Of a stretch of DNA of 64,000 nucleotides, positions 41,379-51,381 are shown in pieces. This DNA comes from Hymenobacter elongatus (GTDB lineage Bacteria > Bacteroidota > Bacteroidia > Cytophagales > Hymenobacteraceae), in NCBI RefSeq assembly GCF_004745955.1, contig NZ_SRLD01000002.1, forward strand, positions 124,001-188,000, written 5' to 3'. The notes beneath the pieces were generated by a model that did not search any database, had not been told where the DNA came from, and saw nothing but the letters and a program-made list of their open reading frames with translations. The position numbers were made by a program, and so were the translations under genes. Position 1 is the stretch's first letter, and each line of letters starts with the position of its first letter.

Positions 41379-41759
41379 TTACTTAACTTCTACTTCAGCG
41401 CCAGCTTCTTCCAGTTGCTTCTTCAACGATTCTGCTTCGTCTTTAGCAACACCTTCTTTCAGGGCCTTAGGAGCGCCGTCAACCAGTTCTTTGGCTTCTT
41501 TCAAACCCAGACCGGTCAGGTCTTTCACCAGTTTCACAACGGCCAGCTTGCTTGGACCAGCGGCCTTCAGGATCACGTCGAATGCCGTTTTCTCCTCAGG
41601 AGCTTCAGCAGCAGCGCCAGCGCCACCACCAGCCATCATTACGGGAGCAGCAGCAGCGGGCTCAATGCCATACTCGTCCTTCAGGATAGTAGCCAGTTCG
41701 TTTACTTCTTTCACCGTCAGGTTAACGAGCTGCTCAGCGAATGCTTTCAAATCTGCCAT
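41379..41759 (-). CDS. rplL: 50S ribosomal protein L7/L12
   Basis: 126 residues. N-terminal dimerisation helices (about 1-35), Ala/Gly-rich hinge (about 36-52), and the C-terminal factor-binding domain ([39 protein letters not shown] region, about 58-100). Multicopy stalk protein that recruits translation GTPases. Normal length. Confidence 0.98.
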   Translation of the reverse strand: MADLKAFAEQLVNLTVKEVNELATILKDEYGIEPAAAAPVMMAGGGAGAAAEAPEEKTAFDVILKAAGPSKLAVVKLVKDLTGLGLKEAKELVDGAPKALKEGVAKDEAESLKKQLEEAGAEVEVK

Positions 41760-41825
41760 TTCTGTAGATTGTTAAAAAAAAGGGGTTGTTGAATTTGAAT
41801 TGAGGGGGAAAAAGATGGGCGGCAG

Positions 41826-42380
41826 TTAAGCAGCAACCTCTTCTTTTTCGGAAAGCGTCTTGAGGATACCAGCCAGCTTATTGCCACCGCTCGACAGAGC
41901 GCTGATAACGTTTTTGGCAGGCGACTGAAGCAGACCGATAACTTCACCGATAAGCTCGTTTTTGCCTTTCAGCGTGCTCAGCATATCGAGTTGCTCAGCA
42001 CCCAAATAGATGCCAGCATCGATGTAAGCACCTTTGAAAGCGGGTTTGGGCACTACGTTTTTGCCGTATGCCTGCGACTTATAAAAGTCTTTCAGCAACT
42101 TGCCAGGAGCATTGCCAGCCTCTTTCGAGAACAGCACGCCCGACTGACCTTTCAGGGCAGCATCCAACTCAGCCGTATCCGTGTTCAGCGTATCGAGTGC
42201 TTTGCGGATCAGCGTGTTTTTGTATACTTTGAACTCCAGGCCGCGGTTGAAGCACAGGCGACGGAATTCGTTGATTTTCGCCACCGACATTCCCGACGCA
42301 TCGGTAATGTAGAACGCGTTGTGCGATTGAAACTTTTCGCTCAACTCGTCGACGAGGGCTTGTTTTTCTTCCCGGATCAT
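41826..42380 (-). CDS. rplJ: 50S ribosomal protein L10
   Basis: 184 residues. Stalk base that binds 23S rRNA and L7/L12 dimers; the C-terminal helix (ALSSGGNKLAGILKTLSEKE) is the dimer-binding part. In E. coli L10 represses the rplJL operon. Seventeen bp after rplA and 66 bp before rplL. Confidence 0.98.
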   Translation of the reverse strand: MIREEKQALVDELSEKFQSHNAFYITDASGMSVAKINEFRRLCFNRGLEFKVYKNTLIRKALDTLNTDTAELDAALKGQSGVLFSKEAGNAPGKLLKDFYKSQAYGKNVVPKPAFKGAYIDAGIYLGAEQLDMLSTLKGKNELIGEVIGLLQSPAKNVISALSSGGNKLAGILKTLSEKEEVAA

Positions 42381-42397
42381 ATCGTCTTGATTGTGAA

Positions 42398-43093
42398 TTA
42401 AGCGGAAGTAACCGAAGTATCAACCGGAACGCCGGGGCTCATCGTGCTCGACAAGGTGATGCTTCTGATGTAGGTACCTTTAGCGGAAGAAGGCTTGAGA
42501 CGGTTGAGTGTCTGAATTACTTCAATGGCATTTTCAGCCAGCTTCTGATCATCAAAAGAAACCTTACCAATGCTGGTGTGAATGATACCGGTTTTATCAA
42601 CTTTGAAGTCAATCTTACCAGCTTTCACTTCCTGAATTGCTTTAGCAACGTCGGTTGTTACCGTACCCGATTTAGGGTTTGGCATCAAACCACGTGGGCC
42701 AAGCACGCGGCCCAAACGACCTACTTTGGCCATTACCGACGGCATCGTGATAATCACGTCGATGTCAGTCCAGCCTTTCTCGATTTTAGAGATGTAGTCG
42801 TCTAAGCCTACGAAATCAGCACCAGCGGCGGTAGCTTCGGCTTCCTTGTCAGGAGTTACCAGAGCCAGAACGCGTACGGTTTTACCGGTACCGTGGGGCA
42901 GCGTAGCAACGCCACGCACCATTTGGTCGGCTTTACGGGGGTCAACGCCCAGACGTACATCAATGTCAACGGAAGCATCAAACTTGGTATAGGTAATATC
43001 CTTTACCACTTTTGCTGCCTCAATCAGGTTGCGTACTTGCGTCAGGTCGTGTTTGGCAAGGGCTTCCTTGCGCTTTTTGCTAACGTTTGCCAT
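42398..43093 (-). CDS. rplA: 50S ribosomal protein L1
   Basis: 231 residues, mobile L1 stalk protein that helps release E-site tRNA and, in E. coli, represses its own operon. [41 protein letters not shown] (part) and the C-terminal [22 protein letters not shown] region are conserved. Confidence 0.98.
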   Translation of the reverse strand: MANVSKKRKEALAKHDLTQVRNLIEAAKVVKDITYTKFDASVDIDVRLGVDPRKADQMVRGVATLPHGTGKTVRVLALVTPDKEAEATAAGADFVGLDDYISKIEKGWTDIDVIITMPSVMAKVGRLGRVLGPRGLMPNPKSGTVTTDVAKAIQEVKAGKIDFKVDKTGIIHTSIGKVSFDDQKLAENAIEVIQTLNRLKPSSAKGTYIRSITLSSTMSPGVPVDTSVTSA

Positions 43094-43114
43094 CAGTCTT
43101 GTTCTCCTTTAAAG

Positions 43115-43558
43115 TTATTCAGCAAAGGGAGAATCGCCCTTGATGGTAATACCCATGCTGCGGGCCGTACCAGCTACCGATTTCATAGCAGACTCCACCT
43201 TGAAGGCGTTCAAGTCTACCATTTTCGCTTCGGCAATAGTGCGGATCTGGTCCCACGAAACCGAACCTACTTTGTTCCGGTTGGGCTCTTTCGAACCACT
43301 CTGGAGCTTAGCAGCTTCCAACAGCATTACTGGTGCCGGAGGGGTTTTCACCACGAAGTCAAATGACTTGTCGGTGTACATGGTGATGAGTACAGGACAT
43401 ACTTGGCCGGCCTTATCCTGGGTGCGAGCGTTAAACTGCTTGCAGAATTCCATGATGTTAAGGCCTTTGCTACCAAGTGCAGGTCCAACCGGCGGCGAAG
43501 GGTTCGCACTGCCTCCCTTTATCTGAAGTTTCAGATAACCTCTTATTTCTTTGGCCAT
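43115..43558 (-). CDS. rplK: 50S ribosomal protein L11
   Basis: 147 residues from the ATG at 43558 ([16 protein letters not shown]); the 13 upstream codons of the same frame are leader. Binds the GTPase-associated centre with the L10/L12 stalk. [20 protein letters not shown] is diagnostic. 21 bp separate it from rplA. Confidence 0.97.
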   Translation of the reverse strand: MAKEIRGYLKLQIKGGSANPSPPVGPALGSKGLNIMEFCKQFNARTQDKAGQVCPVLITMYTDKSFDFVVKTPPAPVMLLEAAKLQSGSKEPNRNKVGSVSWDQIRTIAEAKMVDLNAFKVESAMKSVAGTARSMGITIKGDSPFAE

Positions 43559-43688
43559 TGGTTTGAAAGGCTTCGGGTTTTGTGTCGTAACACACACAAC
43601 CTTCAGTTTTTAAATTGCTCTTGTGGAAGCACCGTCAGCTCAGAGCGAATAACTGACGACGTTTTCTGCCAGGATTGAGAGTGGGAGA

Positions 43689-43720
43689 GTAATATTCAGA
43701 AGACTGCTTCTGACTATTAC
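43689..43720 (-). promoter_or_regulatory. Hairpin in the nusG-rplK spacer
   Basis: GTAATA...TCAGAAG pairs with CTTCTGA...TATTAC around a 4-nt loop; a second stem (CGTCAG/CTGACG, 43639-43664) lies nearer rplK. Both sit in the 184-bp spacer after nusG. No T run follows and no TAnnTTTG box was found. Candidates for an L11-L1 operon leader element or processing site. Confidence 0.5.
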
Positions 43721-43742
43721 GTTCTCTGATCTACTACCTGAC

Positions 43743-44303
43743 TTATGATTCTTTTTCGACCTGTGTGTAGCTAAGCTCCATAGGAGTGCTACGACCGAAA
43801 ATTTTAACAATTACATTGAGCTTCTTCCGCTCTTCGAACACCTCGGATACATTGCCAGAGAAGCCACTGAAGGCACCATCCACCACTTTCACTAGCTCAC
43901 CTACCACAAATGGGGTTTCGAGGCTAGCGGTTTCTTCCTCTGCTTCATCAACGATGCCCAGGATTCGGTTCACTTCCGCGAGACGCAGTGGAATCGGCTT
44001 GGTGTTCGCGCTTTTACCTTCTTTGTCGCTCAGGAATCCAATTACACCCGGTGTGCTGGTAATGATGTGGTCAACCTCACCATGACTCAGATCGGCGTGA
44101 ATCAGGATGTAGCCAGGGAAGAAGTTCCGCTCACGAACACGCTTCTTACCGTTGCGCATCTCGTAGACTTTCTCAGCCGGAATCAATACTTGAGGAACCA
44201 ACTCGGAAAGGCCGTGACGGCCAATCTCAGTTTCTAAGTACTGCTTGGCTTTCTTCTCCTGCCCGCTAACTGAGCGAACCACGTACCACTTCAACTCTCC
44301 CAT
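43743..44303 (-). CDS. nusG: Transcription termination/antitermination factor NusG
   Basis: 186 residues. The NGN domain (about 1-115; KWYVVRSVSGQEKKAKQYLE) binds the polymerase clamp, and the KOW domain (about 130-180; GELVKVVDGAFSGFSGNVSEV) binds Rho or S10. Length and order fit the secE-nusG-rplK arrangement. Fifteen bp after secE. Confidence 0.97.
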   Translation of the reverse strand: MGELKWYVVRSVSGQEKKAKQYLETEIGRHGLSELVPQVLIPAEKVYEMRNGKKRVRERNFFPGYILIHADLSHGEVDHIITSTPGVIGFLSDKEGKSANTKPIPLRLAEVNRILGIVDEAEEETASLETPFVVGELVKVVDGAFSGFSGNVSEVFEERKKLNVIVKIFGRSTPMELSYTQVEKES

Positions 44304-44318
44304 CTCTGCTGACTTAGA

Positions 44319-44513
44319 TTAACGGAATGAGTTGTAAAACGCTTCGAGGCCAGTTTTGAACACAATGTCCATAATGCCTACGACAGCTGCGAAAACAAGC
44401 GAACCGATGAGCACTAAGCCAGCACTCTTCTGCAGTTCCTCAAAAGAAGACCACGTTACCTTGTAACGCATTTCCTCCGTGGTATCGCGGAAATATTTCG
44501 TCAGCTTGCTCAT
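44319..44513 (-). CDS. secE: Preprotein translocase subunit SecE
   Basis: 64 residues with one membrane segment (about 33-53) after an amphipathic helix containing TEEMRYKVTWSSFEELQKS. This is the short single-TM form of SecE. It stabilises SecY. Follows tRNA-Trp by 52 bp and precedes nusG. Confidence 0.93.
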   Translation of the reverse strand: MSKLTKYFRDTTEEMRYKVTWSSFEELQKSAGLVLIGSLVFAAVVGIMDIVFKTGLEAFYNSFR

Positions 44514-44565
44514 GGTGCCGGGTTAGGCTTTAAACTACTTAGCCACCTGATTGTGGCCATTCTTG

Positions 44566-44636
44566 CACGGGCGGAGAGATTCGAACTCCCATCAAAGGTT
44601 TTGGAGACCTCTATTCTACCCTTGAACTACGCCCGT
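44566..44636 (-). tRNA. trnW: tRNA-Trp (CCA anticodon)
   Basis: Minus-strand cloverleaf with acceptor ACGGGCG/CGCCCGT, anticodon arm loop CTCCAAA giving CCA, and T arm GTTCGAATC. The CCA tail does not appear to be encoded. Located between tuf and secE, the same arrangement as in many bacteria. Confidence 0.93.
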
Positions 44637-44675
44637 GGATGCGTTGCAAACGGCCAGAAAGCCGGATTGGGACTG

Positions 44676-44706
44676 CAAATGTACTGAAGTCTTTAAACAA
44701 AACAAA
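44676..44706 (-). promoter_or_regulatory. Promoter of tRNA-Trp-secE-nusG-rpl operon
   Basis: TTTG (44706-44703), 19 bp, TACATTTG (44683-44676): a close match to the Bacteroidota consensus, about 40 bp upstream of the tRNA. The -33 box overlaps the end of the tuf terminator hairpin. Confidence 0.78.
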
Positions 44707-44735
44707 TCCGCCCCTGAAAATATCAGAGGCGGATT
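44705..44735 (-). terminator. Intrinsic terminator of the tRNA-tuf operon
   Basis: AATCCGCC pairs with GGCGGATT with a short inner CTGA/TCAG stem, followed on the minus strand by TTTGTTTTGTTT. It lies 28 bp after the tuf stop. Confidence 0.8.
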
Positions 44736-44763
44736 GTCTTGATTCACCAGTTTCTAGGCGAAA

Positions 44764-45954
44764 CTAGTCGAGGATTTCGGTTACCTGACCGGCACCTACC
44801 GTACGGCCACCTTCGCGGATAGCGAAACGCAAACCTTTCTCCATCGCCACCTTGCTGATCAGCTCAACCTGGATGGTGATGTTGTCACCGGGCATTACCA
44901 TTTCAACACCTTCTGGGAGGGTGATGATACCGGTAACGTCGGTGGTACGCAGGTAGAACTGCGGACGGTAGTTGTTGAAGAACGGCGTGTGACGACCACC
45001 TTCCTCTTTCGAGAGAACGTAGACCTCAGCCTTAAATTTCTGGTGAGGAGTTACCGAGCCGGGCTTGCAAATAACCATACCACGACGGATGGCTTCTTTT
45101 TCAATACCACGGAGCAACAGACCTACGTTGTCACCGGCTTCGCCACGGTCAAGAATCTTGCGGAACATCTCAACACCGGTTACGGTCGACTTCAGGCCGG
45201 GGGCAGCGCCCATGCCGAGAATATCAACTTGCTCACCCGAGTTGATGATACCACGCTCGATACGACCGGTAGCAACCGTTCCACGACCCGTGATAGAGAA
45301 TACATCCTCTACTGGCATCAGGAAGGGCAGGTCGGTCAGACGAGCCGGGATTGGAATGAAGCTGTCAACAGCGTCCATCAGCTCCTCGATTTTCGGAACC
45401 CAGTTGGCATCGCCGTTCAGGCCGCCCAGAGCCGAGCCTTGGATAACGGGAATGTTGTCGCCGTCGAAGTCGTAGAACGAGAGCAGTTCACGGATTTCCA
45501 TTTCCACGAGCTCAAGCAGCTCGGGATCATCCACCATGTCTACTTTGTTCATGAATACCACGAGCTGAGGAACACCTACCTGGCGAGCCAGCAGGATATG
45601 CTCACGCGTCTGGGGCATTGGGCCGTCGGTAGCAGCTACTACGAGGATAGCACCGTCCATCTGGGCAGCACCCGTTACCATGTTCTTCACATAGTCAGCG
45701 TGACCAGGGCAGTCAACGTGAGCATAGTGACGGTTAACGGTAGAATATTCTACGTGCGACGTGTTGATGGTGATACCGCGCTCTTTTTCTTCGGGAGCGT
45801 TGTCGATCGACGAGAAGTCACGCTTCGTGGCCAAACCTTTGTTCGCCAGTACCATTGTGATAGCAGCAGTCAGGGTGGTTTTGCCGTGGTCGACGTGCCC
45901 AATCGTACCGATGTTCACGTGCGGCTTGGAACGATCAAAATTTTCTTTGGCCAT
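44764..45954 (-). CDS. tuf: Elongation factor Tu
   Basis: 396 residues. Delivers aminoacyl-tRNA to the A site. G1 GHVDHGKT (19-26), G3 DCPGHADY, G4 NKVDMVDD; domains II and III complete, ending [11 protein letters not shown]. Only one copy is in this window. Cotranscribed behind three tRNA genes. Confidence 0.98.
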   Translation of the reverse strand: MAKENFDRSKPHVNIGTIGHVDHGKTTLTAAITMVLANKGLATKRDFSSIDNAPEEKERGITINTSHVEYSTVNRHYAHVDCPGHADYVKNMVTGAAQMDGAILVVAATDGPMPQTREHILLARQVGVPQLVVFMNKVDMVDDPELLELVEMEIRELLSFYDFDGDNIPVIQGSALGGLNGDANWVPKIEELMDAVDSFIPIPARLTDLPFLMPVEDVFSITGRGTVATGRIERGIINSGEQVDILGMGAAPGLKSTVTGVEMFRKILDRGEAGDNVGLLLRGIEKEAIRRGMVICKPGSVTPHQKFKAEVYVLSKEEGGRHTPFFNNYRPQFYLRTTDVTGIITLPEGVEMVMPGDNITIQVELISKVAMEKGLRFAIREGGRTVGAGQVTEILD

Positions 45955-46130
45955 TGTAAAGAGATTAAGAGGAGATTTTGTGGGATGAAGATGAGAAACG
46001 AACGCGGCTGAACTATACTACAAGAAAGCGAAACACAGCTCCGCTTGGGGTCCTGCACGTCGCTTTACCTGGTTTACAGATCCAAACGGTGCAGTCGCGC
46101 TGCTTCGTCGGTATTCGTAATCTAACTGTG

Positions 46131-46202
<72 letters not shown>

Positions 46203-46224
46203 TGGTACTTTTTGATTTACTGTG

Positions 46225-46297
46225 AGCGGGAGACGAGGCTCGAACCCGCGACCTGCAGCTTGGAAGGCTGCCGCTCTACCAACTGAGCTACTCCCGC
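46225..46297 (-). tRNA. trnG: tRNA-Gly (TCC anticodon)
   Basis: Minus-strand cloverleaf: acceptor GCGGGAG/CTCCCGC, anticodon stem GCAGC/GCTGC around CTTCCAA (TCC), T arm GGTTCGAGCC. Second gene of the cluster. Confidence 0.93.
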
Positions 46298-46361
46298 GTT
46301 TATGCGCCAACTACTACGTGCTATAACACACACAGTTTGCTAACGCATCAAATCATTACTG

Positions 46362-46441
46362 TGGGGGTAACAGGACTCGAACCTATGAACCCGAAGGAGG
46401 TGAGTTACAGTCACCCGCAATTGCCGCTATGCGATACCCCC
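46362..46441 (-). tRNA. trnY: tRNA-Tyr (GTA anticodon)
   Basis: Minus-strand cloverleaf with long variable arm: acceptor GGGGGTA/TACCCCC, anticodon stem GGTGA/TCACC around CTGTAAC (GTA), T arm GGTTCGAGTCC. First gene of the cluster. Order Tyr-Gly-Thr-tuf matches the E. coli tyrU-glyT-thrT-tufB operon. Confidence 0.93.
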
Positions 46442-46522
46442 AGTTTTACTACCGGCGCCGTTCGCGCCAGTTTCTTCCCTTTGTTTGCCTCCCTGAAAGT
46501 GGGTGGGTTGCTAAAGGAGTTG

Positions 46523-46552
46523 CAAAATTAGTGGCTTTCTGATGCAAGTCAA
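46523..46552 (-). promoter_or_regulatory. Promoter of the tRNA-tuf operon
   Basis: TTG (46552-46550), 19 bp, TAATTTTG (46530-46523). Matches the -33/-7 pattern and lies 82 bp upstream of tRNA-Tyr. Confidence 0.72.
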
Positions 46553-46692
46553 GCCCACACCTAAAAAAGACCGCAATATTTTTCTGCCGACATTCTTCAA
46601 TCTGACTACTATAGCTGGGTAATGCGTTGACTGTGTCTGGTTAACACCAGCCAAACGCGTACTCCGCTGTCGGTTTATTTTTTTGATTATTC

Positions 46693-49287
46693 CTACTGCA
46701 ATAAGCTATAGAAGGCCTTTAACTGTTCATTTTTCTCTTTGGACTTTATGTCCTGCAGGATAGGCTTCAGACTTGGGGTGCTAGCCAGAAGAGTATTGAG
46801 GGCGCGGTAAGCCCCCAACTTTACCGTGTAATTGGCATGGGTGCGCGCTAATACTTCTAGACGTTGAATCCCTTTTTCGCGCTCAATCGGCGGAATGCGC
46901 GTCATCAGAGTGCCAAAGTCTTGCAGGTAGTTGTACAGATCATCCTCGGCTACATCGTTGAGACGCCGTAAGAACCACGGGTATTGGTCCAGATTACCAT
47001 TGAGCGAGTAGTACTTGGCCAAAGAGCTCAGGATAGCTGAACTCGAGGTTTCCTGCAGGGCGTTTATTCTGTCCCGGGTACTTACAGTGGGAGCTTTGGT
47101 TAGCGCATCGATGGCAGCGCCGGCGACCAAGTAGGAGCTGTCGTTGAGGGCGGTACTATACACGTCGCCGAAATCTTCGTTAGGAAAGGTAGCCAAGGTA
47201 GCTAAGGCAGTAGCCCGAACCTGGCTTTTGACGTCGCCACCCGCCACGCGCTTGATGTCTTTGCGAATTGCATTGCCCTCGGGGCCTTTGTACTTGCGCA
47301 ATGCCTCCAGCGCGGCCTTACGGACGGCCCAGAAGTTGTCATTGAGGGCGTTTCGTAGCATACCACTCACTGCCAAGTCACCAACTTTATTACGAAGCTC
47401 ATCAATGGCCTCGTACTTCTGCAGGTAATTGCGGGCGTTGTAGTATTGAAACAGCAACTCATCCTGGGTGCGTTCTTCCTGCACTTTAGCCAGCAGTTGG
47501 CCTTCCCCATCAAACTTCACGAGGTTGGGACGCTGAGGCGCGGCCACCTGAAAAGTTTGATCGGCCTTGGTTACCACGATACGCGTATCGGTCGCCTGCT
47601 TGTTAATCCAGGTGGTGATGGTAACGGGCAACCGATATATGGGCGTAAAAGTGGAATCTTGGAGCTGCCGCACGCGTAGCGTTACCTGTCCGTTGGCATA
47701 CGAGTGCGTAACCTGTAGTTCCGGGTGACCACGCTGCATAAACCACTGGTCGAAGAACCACATCAGATCCTCACCGGTCGTTTCTTCAAAAGCCACGCGC
47801 AGCTTCGAGATTTCAGAAGCCGAAAACTTATTGGTCGTCAGGTAACGATTCAGCGAGGCGTAGAAGGCGTCGTCGCCCACGTATTTGCGGAGCATATGTA
47901 GTACCCGGCCGCCTTTATCGTACGAGTGGCGGTCGAACATATCTTCTCGCTCGGCATAGTGGTAGCGAATCAGCGGCTCGCGCTTACTCTCAGCTTCACT
48001 CAGGTAAAGACTTACTTTCTCCTGCTGCACCAGATCGGCCGCGTCGGCCCCGTACTTGAACTCAGCCCAGAGTAGCTCCGAATAGTCAGCAAAGGCTTCA
48101 TTCAAGGGCAGATTCGACCATGACTCGGCCGTTACATAGTCGCCAAACCATTGGTGAAACAACTCATGGGCAATGGTACCTTCGGTGAGGTAGGTTTTGT
48201 CGATCAGCTCCCGGGGTGTTAGCTGCGTCCACTCCTGCCGAATGGTGGTGGCCGATGTATTCTCCATGGCACCGGAAACGAAGTCCCGGATAGACACCTG
48301 CGCATATTTCTCCCACGGAAACTCTACGCCTAGCTTCTTGGAAAAGAAGTCCAGCATGGCCGGGGTATTGCCGAACACGGTTTTGGCGGTATTCTGAAAC
48401 TTGGGCTCGACATAATAATCGATGGCTTTGCCCCGCCACGAGTCATTAATCACGGCAAAGTCGCCCACGGCCATCATCGTCAGATACGGCGCAGCGGGCA
48501 GACTTTGCTTCCATACATCGGTACGAGTACCGTCAGCATTCTTCTTAGAGGAAACCAGCAACCCGTTGGACAGCGTCTTGTACTGTGCTTCCACCGTCAT
48601 GGCAATTTCCTGCGTCATGCGCTGGTTGGGCTTGTCGATGGTCGGAAACCAGCACGAGTTGGCTTCCGTCTCGCCCTGGGTCCAGATCTGCCTAGGTTTG
48701 GTCTTATCGGTACCGAGCGGGTTTATGAAGTACAAGCCCTTGTTGCCGGTAATGGCCGCGCTACCGCCCGCTTCCAGTTCATTGGGCTTGGCCGTGTAGC
48801 TGATGCGAATCTGATACGGCTCGGTGCGGGTGTATTGCCGGTCGAGGTTGACGGTAATCCGACGCTTATCGTAACTGAAATTCAGATTTTTTTCCTTTCC
48901 CGCCGCAACCAGTCGAATGCTCTTAATGTCGAACCCCTTGGCATCCAAAATCACTTGATTTTGGGGGTAGAAGTGCGGACGCAAGGTGAGGGAAGCCGTG
49001 CCGAGCAGCCACTGCTTAGACCAGTCGAAACGAACGTCGAGCTTGGTATCGAGCAGATCGGTGACGATGCTAGCCGCTGGTTGCAGCGGATTAGTTGGTG
49101 GCAGCCAAGAAGGTACGATGATAGTACTCGTGACAGACTCCGTGGCAGATGGCACGGCAGCGGGCGTAGTTTTCTTACGCGCGGCTGGCTTCTCGGAAGA
49201 GGGCTTTGCCGTTTTGACGGCCTGCGCCGGAGCTGTTAAATGGCACGTAAGGACCAGGCTAAGAATGCCGAGGACCGAATATTTCAT
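46693..49287 (-). CDS. M1-family aminopeptidase, secreted
   Basis: 864 residues from the ATG at 49287, directly before a signal peptide (KYSVLGILSLVLTCHLTAPAQA); earlier in-frame starts would place it inside. A Lys/Ser/Pro/Thr-rich linker (about 25-55) leads to the M1 domain. Substrate motif GAMEN is at 339-343 and zinc site HELFHQW (His374, His378) plus Glu397 (HExxH-x18-E). The C-terminal ~250 residues consist of short helical pairs resembling HEAT repeats. The protein probably trims exported peptides in the periplasm. Diverges from the biotinyl protein gene; 94 bp lie between them with no clear promoter box. Confidence 0.93.
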   Translation of the reverse strand: MKYSVLGILSLVLTCHLTAPAQAVKTAKPSSEKPAARKKTTPAAVPSATESVTSTIIVPSWLPPTNPLQPAASIVTDLLDTKLDVRFDWSKQWLLGTASLTLRPHFYPQNQVILDAKGFDIKSIRLVAAGKEKNLNFSYDKRRITVNLDRQYTRTEPYQIRISYTAKPNELEAGGSAAITGNKGLYFINPLGTDKTKPRQIWTQGETEANSCWFPTIDKPNQRMTQEIAMTVEAQYKTLSNGLLVSSKKNADGTRTDVWKQSLPAAPYLTMMAVGDFAVINDSWRGKAIDYYVEPKFQNTAKTVFGNTPAMLDFFSKKLGVEFPWEKYAQVSIRDFVSGAMENTSATTIRQEWTQLTPRELIDKTYLTEGTIAHELFHQWFGDYVTAESWSNLPLNEAFADYSELLWAEFKYGADAADLVQQEKVSLYLSEAESKREPLIRYHYAEREDMFDRHSYDKGGRVLHMLRKYVGDDAFYASLNRYLTTNKFSASEISKLRVAFEETTGEDLMWFFDQWFMQRGHPELQVTHSYANGQVTLRVRQLQDSTFTPIYRLPVTITTWINKQATDTRIVVTKADQTFQVAAPQRPNLVKFDGEGQLLAKVQEERTQDELLFQYYNARNYLQKYEAIDELRNKVGDLAVSGMLRNALNDNFWAVRKAALEALRKYKGPEGNAIRKDIKRVAGGDVKSQVRATALATLATFPNEDFGDVYSTALNDSSYLVAGAAIDALTKAPTVSTRDRINALQETSSSAILSSLAKYYSLNGNLDQYPWFLRRLNDVAEDDLYNYLQDFGTLMTRIPPIEREKGIQRLEVLARTHANYTVKLGAYRALNTLLASTPSLKPILQDIKSKEKNEQLKAFYSLLQ

Positions 49288-49381
49288 GCAGAGAGGCAAT
49301 AGGGTATGTGGCCTAAAGTTCCGAAAATATTTCAGATTTGGCCTATCTTTAAGCCCTTTTCCGCTCATCTGCCCCCTCTTT

Positions 49382-49885
49382 ATGCTACAGGTACGCACCG
49401 GATCCGACCAGACCTGGAATATCGACTATCGTCCCGATGGCACCACGCTCGTCAACGGCTTGCCTTTCAGCTGGGACCTGGTTTCGTTGGGAAACGGTCA
49501 TTATCATCTTCTGCACGAAGGCCATTCCTATTCGGCAGAGGTGGTAAGCGCAGAATACTCGACCAAGACGTTTGTTCTGAAGCTCAACGGCCAAGTGCTG
49601 GAGCTGCACGCGAAGGACCGCTTCGATCTGCTGCTGGATAAGCTTGGGATGAGCAATACCGCCAGCAGCAAAGTCAACGAAATGAAAGCGCCTATGCCGG
49701 GGCTCATTGTAGCTATCCGTGTAGAGGCTGGACAGCAAGTACAGAAAGGCGACCCGCTGCTGATATTGGAAGCTATGAAAATGGAGAATATTCTGAAAGC
49801 ACCGGGCGACGGCGTGGTCAGCGCCATCAAGGTCACGCTCCGCGACAACGTCACCAAAGGTCAGGTGCTCATCCAGTTTAGCTAA
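49382..49885 (+). CDS. Biotin/lipoyl carrier protein (acyl-CoA carboxylase BCCP-like)
   Basis: 167 residues from the ATG at 49382. The first ~95 residues are a beta-rich N-terminal part, a linker ([10 protein letters not shown]) follows, and the biotinyl domain (about 100-167) contains EAMKMEN with biotinylated Lys133. It is probably the carrier subunit of a propionyl-CoA or acetyl-CoA carboxylase, or of a methylmalonyl-type enzyme. No carboxylase subunit gene is next to it. The upstream region has TATCTTTA at 49344-49351, one base off a -7 box. Confidence 0.85.
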   Translation: MLQVRTGSDQTWNIDYRPDGTTLVNGLPFSWDLVSLGNGHYHLLHEGHSYSAEVVSAEYSTKTFVLKLNGQVLELHAKDRFDLLLDKLGMSNTASSKVNEMKAPMPGLIVAIRVEAGQQVQKGDPLLILEAMKMENILKAPGDGVVSAIKVTLRDNVTKGQVLIQFS

Positions 49886-49986
49886 GTATTTACCTTGTTC
49901 GTTGTCTAGCAGCAGCGAGGTTGAGTTCACCGTATAGCTCTCACTGCTTCTCACAACCAACATCTTCACGCTTAATCCCCCACCCT

Positions 49987-50772
49987 TTGAAGTATAACCG
50001 AATTCTGCTGAAACTAAGCGGCGAAGCCCTGATGGGCCAGCAGCAATATGGCATTGACGCGGTCCGGCTGATGCAATATGCCGAGGAAATCAAAACCGCT
50101 GCTGCCACCGGCACACAAGTAGCTGTCGTAATTGGCGGTGGCAACATCTTCCGGGGTGTGCAGGCAGAAGCATTTGGCCTCGACCGGGTACAAGGTGACT
50201 ACATGGGCATGCTGGCTACAGTTATCAACTCGATGGCGCTGCAAAGCGCCCTGGAGAAGCTGAATGTGAGTACCCGCTTGCTGTCGGGTGTCACCATTCA
50301 GCGGGTATGCGAGCCGTATATCCGGCGGCGGGCTTTGCGCCACTTGGAGAAAGGACGCGTAGTTATTTTCGGCGCAGGCATTGGCTCTCCGTATTTCACG
50401 ACCGATTCCGCCGCCTCGCTTCGGGCAATTGAAATTGAGGCCGACGTAGTACTAAAAGGTACGCGCGTGGATGGCATCTATACCGCCGACCCTGAGAAGG
50501 ACCCTACGGCCACCCGCTACCCGGAAATTACCTTCGATGAGGTGATGGCCAAAAACCTCAACGTCATGGACATGACGGCTTTCACCCTGTGCAAGGAGAA
50601 CAACCTCCCTATCATCGTTTTCGACATGAACAAGCATGGCAACCTGCAGCGGCTGATTGCCGGCGAAAACATTGGTACCCGGGTTTCGATGGACGGCTCG
50701 GCCGCCAGAGTACCTAATACGAAACCCAGTACCTCGTATCCTCCCCTTACCACTCCTACAGAGCAGGCGTAA
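49987..50772 (+). CDS. pyrH: UMP kinase (TTG start)
   Basis: 261 residues from a TTG at 49987, giving [17 protein letters not shown] as in other PyrH; the frame stays open to 49921 but has no ATG, and that part does not resemble the family. Phosphorylates UMP to [31 protein letters not shown] (part) and [23 protein letters not shown] are family motifs. The Pro/Thr/Ser-rich last 25 residues extend beyond the typical end. Precedes frr by 45 bp. Confidence 0.95.
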   Translation: MKYNRILLKLSGEALMGQQQYGIDAVRLMQYAEEIKTAAATGTQVAVVIGGGNIFRGVQAEAFGLDRVQGDYMGMLATVINSMALQSALEKLNVSTRLLSGVTIQRVCEPYIRRRALRHLEKGRVVIFGAGIGSPYFTTDSAASLRAIEIEADVVLKGTRVDGIYTADPEKDPTATRYPEITFDEVMAKNLNVMDMTAFTLCKENNLPIIVFDMNKHGNLQRLIAGENIGTRVSMDGSAARVPNTKPSTSYPPLTTPTEQA

Positions 50773-50817
50773 GCCTTAGCTCCTTCCCTGTCAATATTTT
50801 CATTCACCCGTTTTATT

Positions 50818-51381
50818 ATGGACGAAGAAATTCAGTTCTACCTCAGCGAAGCCGAAGAGTCGATGGGCAAGTCACTGCAACACAGCAGCTTGGAAATGAG
50901 CCGCATTCGGGCTGGCAAAGCCTCTGCGGCTATGCTGGATGGTCTGCGAGTCGACTATTATGGCACTCCCACACCTGTCAGCCAAGTGGCAAACATCGCT
51001 ACGCCCGATGCGCGCACCATTTTCATTAAGCCTTGGGAAAAAAATATCATCGCCGAGGTGGTCAAAGCCATCAAAAACAGTGATTTGGGCCTCAATCCCC
51101 AATCGGATGCGGAAGGCGTTCGGCTGAATATTCCGCCCATGACGGAGGAGCGACGCCGGGAGCTGGTGAAGCAAGCCAAAACAGAATCAGAAGCCGGCAA
51201 AGTGCGGATTCGTGGCATTCGCAAGGATGTGAACGAGTCGTTGCGCAAGCTGCTGAAAGATGGTGCCGCCGAAGACGCCATCAAGGATGCGGAAGCCAAG
51301 GTGCAAAAGGCGACTGACTCGTACATCAGCAAGGTAGACGACTTGCTGAGCAAAAAGGAAGTGGAAATTATGACTATCTGA
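50818..51381 (+). CDS. frr: Ribosome recycling factor
   Basis: 187 residues. Separates the subunits after termination, with EF-G. HSSLEMSRIRAGKASAAMLDG, FIKPWEKNIIAEVVKAIKNSDLGLNP (part) and the C-terminal helices are conserved. The stop codon touches a 78-bp terminator palindrome shared with the convergent nadD. Confidence 0.98.
   Translation: MDEEIQFYLSEAEESMGKSLQHSSLEMSRIRAGKASAAMLDGLRVDYYGTPTPVSQVANIATPDARTIFIKPWEKNIIAEVVKAIKNSDLGLNPQSDAEGVRLNIPPMTEERRRELVKQAKTESEAGKVRIRGIRKDVNESLRKLLKDGAAEDAIKDAEAKVQKATDSYISKVDDLLSKKEVEIMTI

Noticed and set aside
48986-49381. N-terminal extension of the biotinyl protein back to 48986
   Set aside because: It would overlap the M1 aminopeptidase gene and its signal peptide; the ATG at 49382 fits better.
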